Below are positions 32,518 through 40,392 of a DNA stretch of 64,000 bases, piece by piece (within the stretch, counting starts at the first letter, position 1; each line of letters starts with the position of its first letter). Source of the stretch: Nocardia rhizosphaerihabitans (GTDB lineage: Bacteria > Actinomycetota > Actinomycetes > Mycobacteriales > Mycobacteriaceae). The stretch covers positions 124,001 to 188,000 of the forward strand of contig NZ_BMNE01000007.1 of NCBI RefSeq assembly GCF_014646295.1, in the 5' to 3' direction. A program made the translations under genes and the position numbers. The notes under the pieces were generated by a model, which was given only the letters and a program-made list of their open reading frames with translations, made no database searches and was not told the DNA's origin.

Positions 32518-32796
32518 TCAGCGGCCGGTGCTGCCTGCGGTCAGGTCAAGGAGCGCTTGGCACAGGGGATTGTGCGTCTGGCTGTCGCCGTCGGCGAAGC
32601 AGGCGCCGAAAAGCACGAAGCCGAGTGGCCAGGCCAGCAGCATCTCGGCGGATCCTGACGCAGATCCGGTCTCTGTGTCGGCCGCGGGCGTGACGGTGGC
32701 CGGAGCGGCCTGCGCTGAGGCCTGACCCAGGGTTGCACCGACTAGGGCGCTCGAAAGAGCAATGGCGGCAAGGGTTTTGGTGAGTAGAGAAATCAT
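32518..32796 (-). CDS. Small secreted protein
   Basis: A 92-residue protein with a Sec signal peptide: a Lys-containing start, the hydrophobic core LAAIALSSALVGATLG and a probable cleavage after ASAQA (near residue 30). The mature part has two cysteines (ACFADGDSQTHNPLC), an uncharged stretch LLAWPLGFVLFGA and no known domain. GGAGG stands about five bases before the ATG. Small exported proteins like this are common in Nocardia and relatives; the function is unknown. Confidence 0.65.
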   Translation of the reverse strand: MISLLTKTLAAIALSSALVGATLGQASAQAAPATVTPAADTETGSASGSAEMLLAWPLGFVLFGACFADGDSQTHNPLCQALLDLTAGSTGR

Positions 32797-32931
32797 GACT
32801 ACCTCCTATGAACGTGTTCGCCGACAGTAGTCGAGTGACAACATTGTGAAATACCCAAGTTTTACTGTCTGTCGCGCCGTGGTCGATCCGTGGGAACCTA
32901 CGGAAACCCGGTCTGTCGCCCATTCGGCCCA

Positions 32932-32937
32932 TACAGT
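32932..32937 (+). promoter_or_regulatory. -10 box (TACAGT) of a leaderless promoter
   Basis: TACAGT lies six bases before the cutinase ATG at 32944, with no ribosome binding site between. A -35 sequence is weak or absent. Confidence 0.5.
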
Positions 32938-32943
32938 GGACGG

Positions 32944-33657
32944 ATGCGTGGACGATCTCGAATCCTGCTGTCTTCGACCGCAACAGCCGCAGCAGCGCTG
33001 GCGCTGACCACCTTCCCGGCTGCGGCCGCCGAGCCATCCACCGCCCCCACCGGCTGCGCGGAGGTCCGGGTCGTCACCGTCCGGGGCACCCTCGAACCGC
33101 AGGTCGGCAGCCTGCTCCTCACTCCCCTGGGAAAGCGGATCGGTGACGAATCCGGCCGCCGCACCACGGTGACCGAACTCGAATATCCGGCCTCGATGGC
33201 CCCGGACAGCGCCATCCGCGGCGTCGAGAACCTGACCACTCTGCTGAACGAATCCGCCGCCACCTGCCCGGACCAGCAGCTCGTCCTGCTCGGCTACTCG
33301 CAGGGCGCCCGCGTCATCGGCAACACCCTCAGCGCAAGAAACGCGTTGACGGACCAGGCGGCCGCGCGGATCGACGCCGTCGCCCTGTTCGGCAGCCCGC
33401 TGTTCAACGGCGCCGAACCCTACAACCGCGGGAACTTCGACCCCGCCCTGTCCGGCACCGGCGCACTCCGCGCAGGCGCGCTCGCCGAATTCGCCGACCG
33501 CCTGCGCGACTACTGCAATGCCGGCGACCGCGTCTGCCAGGGTGGCGACCCGGCCGCCGGGTTCGCAAATGCCTTGAGCTACGGCCACTTCGCGTACTTC
33601 GTCAACGGCAACCGTGACCAGGCCGCGGCGTTCGTCGGCGAACAGCTCGGCTCATAG
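32944..33657 (+). CDS. Secreted cutinase-family esterase
   Basis: A 237-residue exported serine esterase of the cutinase family. The signal peptide spans about 1-29 (RILLSSTATAAAALALTTFP, cleavage near AAAAE). The mature domain has an early Cys (GCAEVRVVTVRGTLEP), the nucleophile elbow QLVLLGYSQGARVIGNTL with Ser near 120, DAVALFGSPLFNG, and the Asp/His end DRVCQGGDPAAGF...SYGHFAYF. Mycobacterial cutinase-like proteins hydrolyse lipids or cell-wall esters outside the membrane. The start follows a TACAGT box by six bases, so the message is probably leaderless. Confidence 0.85.
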   Translation: MRGRSRILLSSTATAAAALALTTFPAAAAEPSTAPTGCAEVRVVTVRGTLEPQVGSLLLTPLGKRIGDESGRRTTVTELEYPASMAPDSAIRGVENLTTLLNESAATCPDQQLVLLGYSQGARVIGNTLSARNALTDQAAARIDAVALFGSPLFNGAEPYNRGNFDPALSGTGALRAGALAEFADRLRDYCNAGDRVCQGGDPAAGFANALSYGHFAYFVNGNRDQAAAFVGEQLGS

Positions 33658-33803
33658 CCGTCGAAAGGCCGAGACCCGCGACATCCACGACCGGCTGTAA
33701 GCGGCCGGGACAGATCGATCGCCGCGTCAACCGTGTCGGCGGTCGTTGCCGTGGCATCGAGCATCCGGGCTCGGCGGCCTCGAGTCTCGCGAGGGCAGGC
33801 TTC

Positions 33804-34190
33804 TCAGGGGCGGTCGACGTCGGGGAGGATGGTCTCGGGCTTGAAGATCACCTTGTAGTGATAGCGGCTCACCTCAGCGGATTCGAGCTGTTCCACGAAG
33901 TAGCTCACGTTGTCCGACAGTCCGAGGAAGTGCTTCTTGTACTCGTCGTCACCGGTCTTGCACGTGACCTCGAGCTGGTTGTTCTCGTCCTTGATCGAGC
34001 ACTTGCCTTCGATGGACAGCAGGTACTTGTCGGTGATTCCGTTGAAGAACACCACCCGACGGTCGATCTTGAACTGGTCCGATTCTTTGGACAGGTTCTT
34101 GGACACCACGTCGGCGTCACTCGAGCACCCGGTCGATGCGATGACACCCGCGGACAGCGCCACAGCAACGGCGACGAGCTTCGGCTTCAT
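33804..34190 (-). CDS. Putative lipoprotein, unknown function
   Basis: A 128-residue protein with a lipoprotein signal: MKPKLVAVAVALSAGVIAST followed by the lipobox Cys at residue 22 (STGC). The mature part is rich in Lys, Asp and Glu, unlike its neighbours, and contains two Cys in KCSIKDENNQLEVTCK that may pair, reminiscent of DUF4333-type actinobacterial lipoproteins. The body looks like a small beta domain. The coding sequence is noticeably lower in GC than adjacent genes, which could indicate acquisition. Function is unknown. Confidence 0.7.
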   Translation of the reverse strand: MKPKLVAVAVALSAGVIASTGCSSDADVVSKNLSKESDQFKIDRRVVFFNGITDKYLLSIEGKCSIKDENNQLEVTCKTGDDEYKKHFLGLSDNVSYFVEQLESAEVSRYHYKVIFKPETILPDVDRP

Positions 34191-34491
34191 TTCCTACCCC
34201 CTACCTCAGTGATGGCGCAGTCACGATCGAGAAGCCCGGAAAGCCCGAGCCTGAACTCCCCCGTCTCGAACGTGCACGCCCGCACTACTTTAGACGTTCT
34301 CGCCTGTGGTAGATCGGGCCTTCGCGAGTTTTCTGTATCCGATCGGGGTTGCTGATCCCTCAGCCCTCGACGTCGGCGAGCCGGCGGGTCACGCACCCGT
34401 GGCGAAGTTTGTGCGGTGTCTACCGCGCGCGTGGCCGTACCCTGTTGAGTGCCTGCATGATTGGTGGCCGTAGCCCGTAGGATGGAGCCTG
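34191..34491. repeat. Intergenic region with a direct repeat before the DUF2637-like gene
   Basis: This 301-base gap between divergent genes has no ORF I can support. Close to the downstream start are two direct copies of a 15-base element GTGGCCGTA-N-CC-N-GT, at 34431-34445 and 34464-34478, 33 bases apart (about three helical turns). The second runs into TAGGAT (34478-34483), a likely -10 box eight bases before the ATG at 34492. An activator or repressor binding on one face of the DNA would fit. Confidence 0.4.
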
Positions 34492-35097
34492 ATGGACCAC
34501 ACGGACCCTTTCCCCCGCCCTGTTCCGTTCACGGTACCGAAGCTGCTTGTGGGCTTAGGGTCGCTATTGGTTGTCGCCGCGGCGATTGCGTCGTTCACCT
34601 TCACCTCCACCCTGGCGCGAGCGGCCGGAGTTCCTGAGCACCTGACCTGGTTGTGGCCGGTGGTGGTCGGCCTGACCGTCGCGCTGGTCGCCTGCACCTT
34701 CATCACGTTGGTCGGTATCCGCGACGAGAAGGCCACGTCCATGGTGCGGGTCTACGAGCTGTTGCTCATCGCCGCAGTGCTGGCCAGCATCTTCGGGAAC
34801 GTGCTTGCCGTCTCCCGCGATCCGATCGAGATGGGCACCCTCGAGATCGCGACCGTGGTCTCCGTTCCCCCGATCTGCCTGATGATCTGTGTGGGCAACT
34901 ACCTGCTGCTCACGGCAGTCGTTCCGGTCCGCATCGTGGCCGCGATCCCCGAGGACGACTGGCGGCTGAGGGTCCTCGGCATACCGGCCGCGCCGTCGCC
35001 GAAAGACTCGAACCCCGCCCACCCCGACGGTGCCGCGTGGTGGGATCAGCACCGCAGCGAGGCCCGAACTCCGACGACACCGAAGACCCGGACATAA
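34492..35097 (+). CDS. DUF2637-like membrane protein
   Basis: A 201-residue protein with four membrane helices: about 18-40 (LLVGLGSLLVVAAAIASFTF), 52-76 (LTWLWPVVVGLTVALVACTF), 87-106 and 118-145. The pattern TSTLARAAGVPEHLTWLWPV resembles DUF2637 proteins of actinomycetes, which are often linked to Spd- or FtsK-type conjugative elements, but no such genes are nearby. A Pro- and charged-rich cytoplasmic tail follows (about 165-201). A TAGGAT box lies eight bases upstream; there is no clear ribosome site. Confidence 0.6.
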   Translation: MDHTDPFPRPVPFTVPKLLVGLGSLLVVAAAIASFTFTSTLARAAGVPEHLTWLWPVVVGLTVALVACTFITLVGIRDEKATSMVRVYELLLIAAVLASIFGNVLAVSRDPIEMGTLEIATVVSVPPICLMICVGNYLLLTAVVPVRIVAAIPEDDWRLRVLGIPAAPSPKDSNPAHPDGAAWWDQHRSEARTPTTPKTRT

Positions 35098-35174
35098 GGG
35101 GCGAACCCACCGGGTCGAGGTCGGATACTGCGTCGCTGCCCTGGCAGCGGCGCGACGCGGGCCATAGTGGTGGC

Positions 35175-36458
35175 ATGGGTAACCAGACCACGGTCGCTGC
35201 CGCGTTCGAATCTCTGCTAGGAGCCACCTTGGGCCCGCACCCTGCGGTGGGGTTCGAATTCTGGGATGGCAGCACGATCCAACCCGAAGGCGCGAGCCCC
35301 GGCACGATGCGCGTGCGATCCGAGGATGCGCTGCGCCACCTGGTCTGGGCGCCCGGCGAACTCGGCGTGGCGCGTGCCTTCGTCTCCGGCACAGTGGATC
35401 TCGACGGCGACATCTTCACGATGCTTCGAGCCCTCCAGTCGACCGCGCCGAACGACGCCCGTCTCGGCCTCGGTGCGGCCTGGCGGGCCATCGGCGCGGC
35501 ACGGCGACTCGGGGCGCTCGGTCGCCGCCCGGACATACCGCCGGAGGAGGCGCGACCGCGGCGCGGACCGTTGCACACCAAGCGTCGCGATGCCGCGGCG
35601 GTCAGTCATCACTACGACGTCGGCAACGACTTCTACCGGCTGGTGCTCGGACCGAGCATGACCTACTCCTGTGCGCGCTTCGTGCCGGAGGATGACGGCT
35701 CGTTGGAGGACGCGCAGCGCGCCAAACACGACCTGGTCTGCCGCAAACTGGGCTTGTCAGAGCACTCGGGCATGCGCCTGCTCGACGTGGGATGCGGCTG
35801 GGGGTCGATGGCGATGCACGCGGCGTCGACCTATGGGGCGCAGGTCGTCGGCGTCACCATCAGCAGTGCTCAGGTCGAGCTCGCGCGCCGGCGAGTCGCC
35901 GACGCTGGACTGTCGGACCGTGTCGAGATCAGGCTCGCCGACTATCGGGACCTGCGGGGCGAGGAGTTCGACGCCATCTCCTCGATCGGCATGTTCGAAC
36001 ACGTCGGCACCAAGAACGCCGCCGAGTACTTCGACACCCTGCGCGCACTGCTGCGCCCACGCGGACGGCTGCTCAACCACGCCATCTCCTCGCCGGGCGG
36101 CTCCGTCATGCAGAATCGCTCCTTCATCGGGCGCTATGTCTTCCCGGACGGCGAACTCGTCGACGTGGGCGAAGTCGTCCTGGCCATGGAACGCGCCGGA
36201 TTCGAAGTTCGTGACGTCGAAGCCCTGCGCGAGCACTACGCGCGCACCCTTCGCCAGTGGGTCGCGAATCTGGAAAACGCTTGGGAACAGGCGGTTTCAT
36301 CTGCCGGCGAAGGGCGCGCACGAGTCTGGCGGCTCTATATGGCCGCCTCCGCGCTGGGCTTCGAGGACGGCGGACTCGGGATCCACCAGGTCCTCGGCGT
36401 GGTGCCGGAAGCAACGGGGGACGCCGATATGCCCACGACACGGCGCGCCTGGGGCTAG
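35175..36458 (+). CDS. Cyclopropane-fatty-acyl-phospholipid synthase (UfaA1-like)
   Basis: A 427-residue SAM-dependent methyltransferase of the CFA synthase family. The catalytic domain begins AVSHHYDVGNDFYRLVLGPS and MTYSCARF, has the SAM motif MRLLDVGCGWGSMAMHAAS, GVTISSAQVELARRRV, and the active-site region SIGMFEHVGTKNAAEYFDTL. Its length and the N-terminal ~150-residue domain match mycobacterial UfaA1 (Rv0447c), which makes tuberculostearic acid precursors, so either cyclopropanation or 10-methylene transfer on phospholipid acyl chains is possible. A BfaA/UfaA2-type oxidoreductase partner is not adjacent. A CATAGT box six bases before the ATG suggests a leaderless message. Confidence 0.85.
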   Translation: MGNQTTVAAAFESLLGATLGPHPAVGFEFWDGSTIQPEGASPGTMRVRSEDALRHLVWAPGELGVARAFVSGTVDLDGDIFTMLRALQSTAPNDARLGLGAAWRAIGAARRLGALGRRPDIPPEEARPRRGPLHTKRRDAAAVSHHYDVGNDFYRLVLGPSMTYSCARFVPEDDGSLEDAQRAKHDLVCRKLGLSEHSGMRLLDVGCGWGSMAMHAASTYGAQVVGVTISSAQVELARRRVADAGLSDRVEIRLADYRDLRGEEFDAISSIGMFEHVGTKNAAEYFDTLRALLRPRGRLLNHAISSPGGSVMQNRSFIGRYVFPDGELVDVGEVVLAMERAGFEVRDVEALREHYARTLRQWVANLENAWEQAVSSAGEGRARVWRLYMAASALGFEDGGLGIHQVLGVVPEATGDADMPTTRRAWG

Positions 36459-36470
36459 GCACTGCCGCGC

Positions 36471-37499
36471 TCACCCGCGAAGGAATCGCAACAGCTCTGC
36501 GGTGACGAACTGCGGGTTCTCTTCGACGAGCCAGTGTCCCGCGTTCGGAACGTCCACCGCGTGCACGATATTGGCCAATCGGGCCGCTGTACTCGCCCGG
36601 ACCGGGTCGAGCTGTCCCTGCGCGGTCATGAGCAGAGTCGGGACATTCGTCGGCGCCGCCGCCACCGAATCGCGGACATCTTGGTCCAGGGCACGGTACA
36701 GCTCGAAACCGTCGGCCAGGTTCTCGGGCCGACTGTAAGTCCTTGCGTACTCGTCGATTTCGGCATCGGTGAACGGAGAACGTCGCGAGGTGCCACCGAA
36801 AGCCGTTCCACCGAAAGCGACTTGGGGATAGAACAAGGTCAGGTAGTCACGGACATTGTCGCCGACCACCGCCTCGGGGACCTGTTGCTGGGCGTGGAAG
36901 GCGATGTGCCAGCTCATCGAGCGGTAGGTCGGAGCGTCTACCGCTGGCCCGGGGAGCGGCAGGTCGAGGTATCCGAGACGTGCGGTGTCAGCGGGGAACT
37001 GGGTGGCGTACTGGAAGGCCACCGCGGCGCCGAAGTCGTGCCCGACGATCTGCGCGTCGCGCACCCCGAGCCGGTCCGCGATGAGGGTGTGGACGTAGCG
37101 GGCCAGGGTGGCCTTGCTGTAGCCGCTCGGCGAGCCGGTGCTGTCCCCCAGCCCCGGAAGGTCGACGGCGTAGACGGTGTGGTGCTCGGCGAGCGCGGGC
37201 ATGATCTGCCACCAGCCGTACCAGGTCTGCGGCCATCCGTGGATGAGCACCACCGGCGAGCCGCTCCCTCCGGTCACGTAATGCATACGAACACCGTCGA
37301 CTTCGGCGAACTCGTGCCGAAAGGTCTTGTCGAATTCCCGGTCGCCGTGCGTGGCGACCGCATAGGAGGGAACCTCTGCCGCGGTCGTCGTGCTGCACGC
37401 CGCGGAGCCGACCGTGAGCAGCGCGGAGATCGCGGTGACAGCCACCGCGCGGGCGTATCGATGCAGTCGGCCTGTCGGCCGTTGAGCTGCGATAGTCAT
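36471..37499 (-). CDS. Exported alpha/beta hydrolase with Asp nucleophile
   Basis: A 342-residue protein with a signal peptide (ARAVAVTAISALLTVGSAAC; a Cys at 35 might be lipidated, though the lipobox is imperfect). The mature part is an epoxide-hydrolase-type alpha/beta hydrolase: VVLIHGWPQTWYGWWQIMPA, the elbow AQIVGHDFGAAVAFQYATQF with Asp as nucleophile, and NAGHWLVEENPQF with the catalytic His. It starts 117 bases downstream of a MarR gene transcribed the same way and may share its regulation. The substrate is unknown; HGWP and HDFG favour an epoxide hydrolase or dehalogenase-type mechanism. Confidence 0.8.
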   Translation of the reverse strand: MTIAAQRPTGRLHRYARAVAVTAISALLTVGSAACSTTTAAEVPSYAVATHGDREFDKTFRHEFAEVDGVRMHYVTGGSGSPVVLIHGWPQTWYGWWQIMPALAEHHTVYAVDLPGLGDSTGSPSGYSKATLARYVHTLIADRLGVRDAQIVGHDFGAAVAFQYATQFPADTARLGYLDLPLPGPAVDAPTYRSMSWHIAFHAQQQVPEAVVGDNVRDYLTLFYPQVAFGGTAFGGTSRRSPFTDAEIDEYARTYSRPENLADGFELYRALDQDVRDSVAAAPTNVPTLLMTAQGQLDPVRASTAARLANIVHAVDVPNAGHWLVEENPQFVTAELLRFLRG

Positions 37500-37616
37500 C
37501 GTGTCTTCCTGGGGGGTCGGGAGTTTCGGTCCGTCCCGCCAGTTTTGGCCGACGCGGTGAGGTCCTGCAAGGAACCTTGCCGATTCGGCAACTTGCGCCC
37601 GTCCCGACGCAGGCCG

Positions 37617-38075
37617 CTACCGGCTTGCCCGGATCTCTTCGGTCGCCGCACGAAAGGCGGGTGCGGCGTGGGCGAAGTAGTCGAAGAGCACCGCGCGCTG
37701 CTCCGGTGTGTAGCGGTCGAGGATCTGGGCGATCCTGCGGCGGGCCGGTGCGACCAGCTCGCTGATTCCCGCGAGAGCCTCGGTCACCGGCTCGACGACG
37801 ACCTTGCGGCGGTCGGTCGGGTCGCTGATTCGGCGGACGTAACCGGCCCGTTCCAGACGGTCGATGAGGCGGGTGGTCGCGCCGGTCGTCAGGCCTGTTC
37901 GCTCCGCCAACTGCCCCGAGGTCAAAGCGCCTGCCAAGGCGAGCTGGCTGAGCGCGTACCACTCGGAGGCATGCAGTCCTGCTGCTGCCGCCCCGGCCAT
38001 GCCGTGTAAACCCACGGCATCGAGGTAGGCGCGGAAGACCTCCTCTTCGGCATTCTGCCGTGCACTGGTTGCCAT
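37617..38075 (-). CDS. MarR-family transcriptional regulator
   Basis: A 152-residue MarR protein with the winged helix ASEWYALSQLALAGALTSGQ, LAERTGLTTGATTRLIDRLERAGYVRR and the wing SDPTDRRKVVVEPV. Flanking helices (EEEVFRAYLDAVGLHG and the C-terminal AVLFDYFAHAAPAFRAATEE) would form the dimer. It is divergent from the SnoaL-like gene at 38166, and the 90-base gap contains two palindromes. The downstream hydrolase on the same strand may belong to the regulon. The inducer is unknown. Confidence 0.87.
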   Translation of the reverse strand: MATSARQNAEEEVFRAYLDAVGLHGMAGAAAAGLHASEWYALSQLALAGALTSGQLAERTGLTTGATTRLIDRLERAGYVRRISDPTDRRKVVVEPVTEALAGISELVAPARRRIAQILDRYTPEQRAVLFDYFAHAAPAFRAATEEIRASR

Positions 38076-38103
38076 GATGCTCGAAGCCTCCTACGCTGAT
38101 AGT

Positions 38104-38133
38104 TGCACACGTGCAGATACTGACTGCGCGCAG
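38104..38133. promoter_or_regulatory. Candidate MarR operators between marR and the SnoaL-like gene
   Basis: The 90-base gap holds TGCAC-AC-GTGCA (38104-38115) and the perfect palindrome CTGCGCGCAG (38124-38133), followed by a further TGCAGAT copy at 38140-38146. The repeated TGCAGAT or GCAGAT half-sites (three copies in 45 bases) suggest multiple binding of the divergent MarR. Confidence 0.5.
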
Positions 38134-38165
38134 ATAATGTGCAGATTACCCACACGGAGGAAATC

Positions 38166-38621
38166 ATGGCTCCCACTACCCAGGATGATCAGCAGGCCGT
38201 CACCGAGGTGATCGCCGGATTGGTAGATGCCTGGCGCCGTCACGATGCCGACGCCTACGGGGCGGCATTCACCCAGGACGCCACGTACATCACTTTCGTC
38301 GGTACCTACTACCGCGGGCGGAGCGACATCATCGAAAGCCACCGCACGCTGTTCGCCAAGTACCTCGCGGGCACCCAGCTGGCCGACGAAATCCTCGACA
38401 TCCGATTCCTGGGGCCTGACACGGCCGTGGTCACCGGGCGCGGCGACACGTACAAGGGAGACCGCCCCGAGAAGCTGACCAAGATTCAGACCTACACGCT
38501 GGTCCGCGAGCCCTCCGGGCAGTGGCGCGTCGCGGCGTTTCAGAACACGAAGCGCAAGCCGGTGATGGAGGCGATCTCGTTCAGAACCGCTCCCGGCCTG
38601 ATCCCGGCAGCCCAGCGGTGA
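38166..38621 (+). CDS. SgcJ/EcaC-type SnoaL-like (NTF2-fold) protein
   Basis: A 151-residue NTF2-fold protein. The pattern QQAVTEVIAGLVDAWRRHDA, DAYGAAFTQDATYITFVGTY and YRGRSDIIESHRTLFAKYLA is that of the SgcJ/EcaC family of SnoaL-like proteins, followed by TAVVTGRGDTYKG and the ending WRVAAFQNTKRKPVME. Members are small oxidoreductase-like or cyclase-like proteins of uncertain reaction. GGAGG stands at normal spacing before the ATG at 38166. Control by the divergent MarR is probable because of the operators between them. Confidence 0.8.
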   Translation: MAPTTQDDQQAVTEVIAGLVDAWRRHDADAYGAAFTQDATYITFVGTYYRGRSDIIESHRTLFAKYLAGTQLADEILDIRFLGPDTAVVTGRGDTYKGDRPEKLTKIQTYTLVREPSGQWRVAAFQNTKRKPVMEAISFRTAPGLIPAAQR

Positions 38622-38670
38622 GAGCACTGGACTGTGTCGGCGTAGGAGCGGCCGGACCAGGCCCGGCGAC

Positions 38671-38676
38671 GACAAT
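38671..38676 (+). promoter_or_regulatory. -10 box (GACAAT) of a leaderless promoter
   Basis: GACAAT lies six bases before the ATG at 38683, with no ribosome binding site in between; the same geometry occurs at 20717, 26564, 32944 and 35175. Confidence 0.45.
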
Positions 38677-38682
38677 GGCGGT

Positions 38683-39450
38683 ATGGCCACCAGCGTGGAA
38701 CTACGCGCCTACGCCGAGCTGAACGACTTCCTGCGCCCGGCCGCTCGGTACGCGGCGCAGCAGCGACCGGTCCGGCCGCATCAGACCGTCAAAGACATCG
38801 TCGAGGCCGCGGGTATCCCTCACACCGAGGTCGATCTGATACTGGTCAACGGTGCGTCCGTCGACTTCGGCCACCACCCGCAACCGGGTGATCGGATCGC
38901 CGCGTACCCGATGTTCGAAACTCTGGATGTCGGGCCGCTGACGAGGGTGCGGGCGCGCCCGCTGCGCGATCCGAGGTTCATCGTCGACGTCAATCTCGGC
39001 GGCCTGGCCCGGCTGATGCGCCTGATGGGACTCGACACCCGCTGCGACTGGGCCGCCACCGACGCCGCACTGGCCGAGACAGCCGCCGCCGAACATCGCA
39101 TCCTGCTCACCCGCGACCGCGGACTCCTCGCCCGGCGCACCGTCACCCACGGCGTCTTCGTGCACGCGGACCGGCCCTTCGAGCAGATCATCGAGCTGAT
39201 CCGCAGGCTCGACCTCACCGATCGCCTCGCCCCCTTCACCCGCTGCCTACGCTGCGGCGGCATCGTCACCGACGTGGCGAAGGACGACATCATCGAGCAC
39301 CTCGAACCGCTCACCCGCCGCTACTACGACACCTTTCGCCGGTGCTCGGAGTGCGGGCGCATCTACTGGGCGGGCTCACATCATCGCCGTCTCGACAACA
39401 CCGTCACCCGAATCCGCGCAGCGACGAGAGTCCGAAAGGTCGTCGACTAG
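38683..39450 (+). CDS. Mut7-C RNase domain protein with ubiquitin-like N-terminus
   Basis: A 255-residue protein of the Mut7-C family. The N-terminal ~95 residues form the ubiquitin-like (Mut7-C ubiquitin) part (VELRAYAELNDFL ... DIVEAAGIPHTEVDLILVNG). The PIN-like nuclease part follows, with FIVDVNLGGLARLMRLMGLD containing the first acidic residue, LLTRDRGLLARR with another, and a Cys4 zinc ribbon at the end (TRCLRCGG and RRCSECGR). The role is probably cleavage of RNA. It is a single gene, likely leaderless. Confidence 0.82.
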   Translation: MATSVELRAYAELNDFLRPAARYAAQQRPVRPHQTVKDIVEAAGIPHTEVDLILVNGASVDFGHHPQPGDRIAAYPMFETLDVGPLTRVRARPLRDPRFIVDVNLGGLARLMRLMGLDTRCDWAATDAALAETAAAEHRILLTRDRGLLARRTVTHGVFVHADRPFEQIIELIRRLDLTDRLAPFTRCLRCGGIVTDVAKDDIIEHLEPLTRRYYDTFRRCSECGRIYWAGSHHRRLDNTVTRIRAATRVRKVVD

Positions 39451-39500
39451 AGGCGTCACCGCCCGCAGCCGACAAGCCATCGATGGAAGGAATGTGCGTA

Positions 39501-39751
39501 TCAGCCGACCAGACCGCCACCGCACGCGAGCACTTCACCGGTGACGTAATCCGACTCCGGCAAGCACAGCGGCCCCATTCTTTGGCGACGGCCTTGGCGA
39601 GACCGAGGATTCCGGCCTTGCCCGCGGAATAGTTGCCCTGCCCCGCATTGCCGTAGAGCCCGGCCGGGGACGCATCCATGGCATCACCGACGGAGGTCGG
39701 CGTCGTAGCGGCACCGACCGCAAGCAGTCGAACAGCGAACGCATCCCGCAA
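39501..39751 (-). pseudogene. Short-chain dehydrogenase remnant with internal deletion
   Basis: This remnant lies in the 349-base gap 39451-39799. One frame encodes the SDR active-site stretch LYGNAGQGNYSAGKAGILGL and AKAVAKEWG, with the Tyr-x3-Lys motif. Immediately after, in another frame, comes the SDR C-terminal end LPESDYVTGEVLACGGGLVG and a TGA at 39501. About 60 residues between them and the whole NAD-binding half are missing, so it is a dead fragment. The parent looks like a FabG-type SDR. Confidence 0.7.
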
Positions 39752-39799
39752 GCCGCGGTCGACTCCCTGAGCCGCCGTGTCCGTCGGTTTACGGTGCGT

Positions 39800-40201
39800 T
39801 CAATCCTCGGTGAGCGCGCTGATCGCCGCGCGCAGTCGGGTGGTCGCGTCGGCGACGACGGGGTCGAGCGCGGGTTCGCCGGTGACGCTGGCCATCAGCT
39901 CAGGGTTCATGGCCTCGACGATGATGGAGTCTGTCGCCGTGCGGTCGCGGCGCACGACCACGTTGCAGGGCAGCAATATGCCGATTTGCCGATCGATCTC
40001 GACAGCGCGGTGGGCCAGGGACGGATTACAGGCACCGAGAATGCGGTAATCCTCCATCTCCTCATCCAATTTGGCTTTCAAGGTCGCGCGCATATCGATT
40101 TCGGTGAGAATGCCGAATCCCTGGGCGGCCAGGGCCGTTGTGGTGCGTTCGATCGCGTCGTCGAAGGTGGTGTGCAGGGTCGTCGACAGAGCCAGGTCCA
40201 T
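39800..40201 (-). CDS. DUF302-family protein
   Basis: A 133-residue protein of the DUF302 family: LSTTLHTTFDDAIERTTTAL, AQGFGILTEIDMRATLKAKL, YRILGACNPSLAHRAVEIDR and GILLPCNVVVRRD. The ILGACNP and LLPCNV cysteines are the conserved pair. DUF302 genes often follow csoR-type metal-sensing repressors, and here a csoR remnant lies 17 bases upstream, so the gene was probably once in a copper or sulfide stress operon. Its biochemical role is unknown. Confidence 0.8.
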   Translation of the reverse strand: MDLALSTTLHTTFDDAIERTTTALAAQGFGILTEIDMRATLKAKLDEEMEDYRILGACNPSLAHRAVEIDRQIGILLPCNVVVRRDRTATDSIIVEAMNPELMASVTGEPALDPVVADATTRLRAAISALTED

Positions 40202-40217
40202 GACAGATTCCTTTCGA

Positions 40218-40392
40218 TCAGGCCATCTCCCTCATCATGCATTCGCGCAGGCCGCTGGCGACGATCGTGAATCCCGCCCGATCCAGCGCGGGAGACCGCA
40301 GCCAGTTGGGTGACGACGTTCTTGCCATCGCGACCCGCCTCGATCATTATCCCCCTGCGCAGACCACGCACCCCGGCGCAGACCCGACTCAG
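40218..40392 (-). pseudogene. csoR: csoR-like metal-sensing repressor remnant (5' truncated, frameshifted)
   Basis: Two frames join into a CsoR/FrmR-type protein: GVRGLRRGIMIEAGRDGKNV and VTQLAAVSRA in one frame, then, after a one-base shift near 40282, LDRAGFTIVASGLRECMMRE ending at a TGA at 40218. The normal start of the first helix is replaced by the end of the neighbouring monooxygenase fusion (stop at 40389), so the 5' end was lost when these sequences were joined. CsoR followed by DUF302 is a frequent operon, which supports the assignment. Confidence 0.65.
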
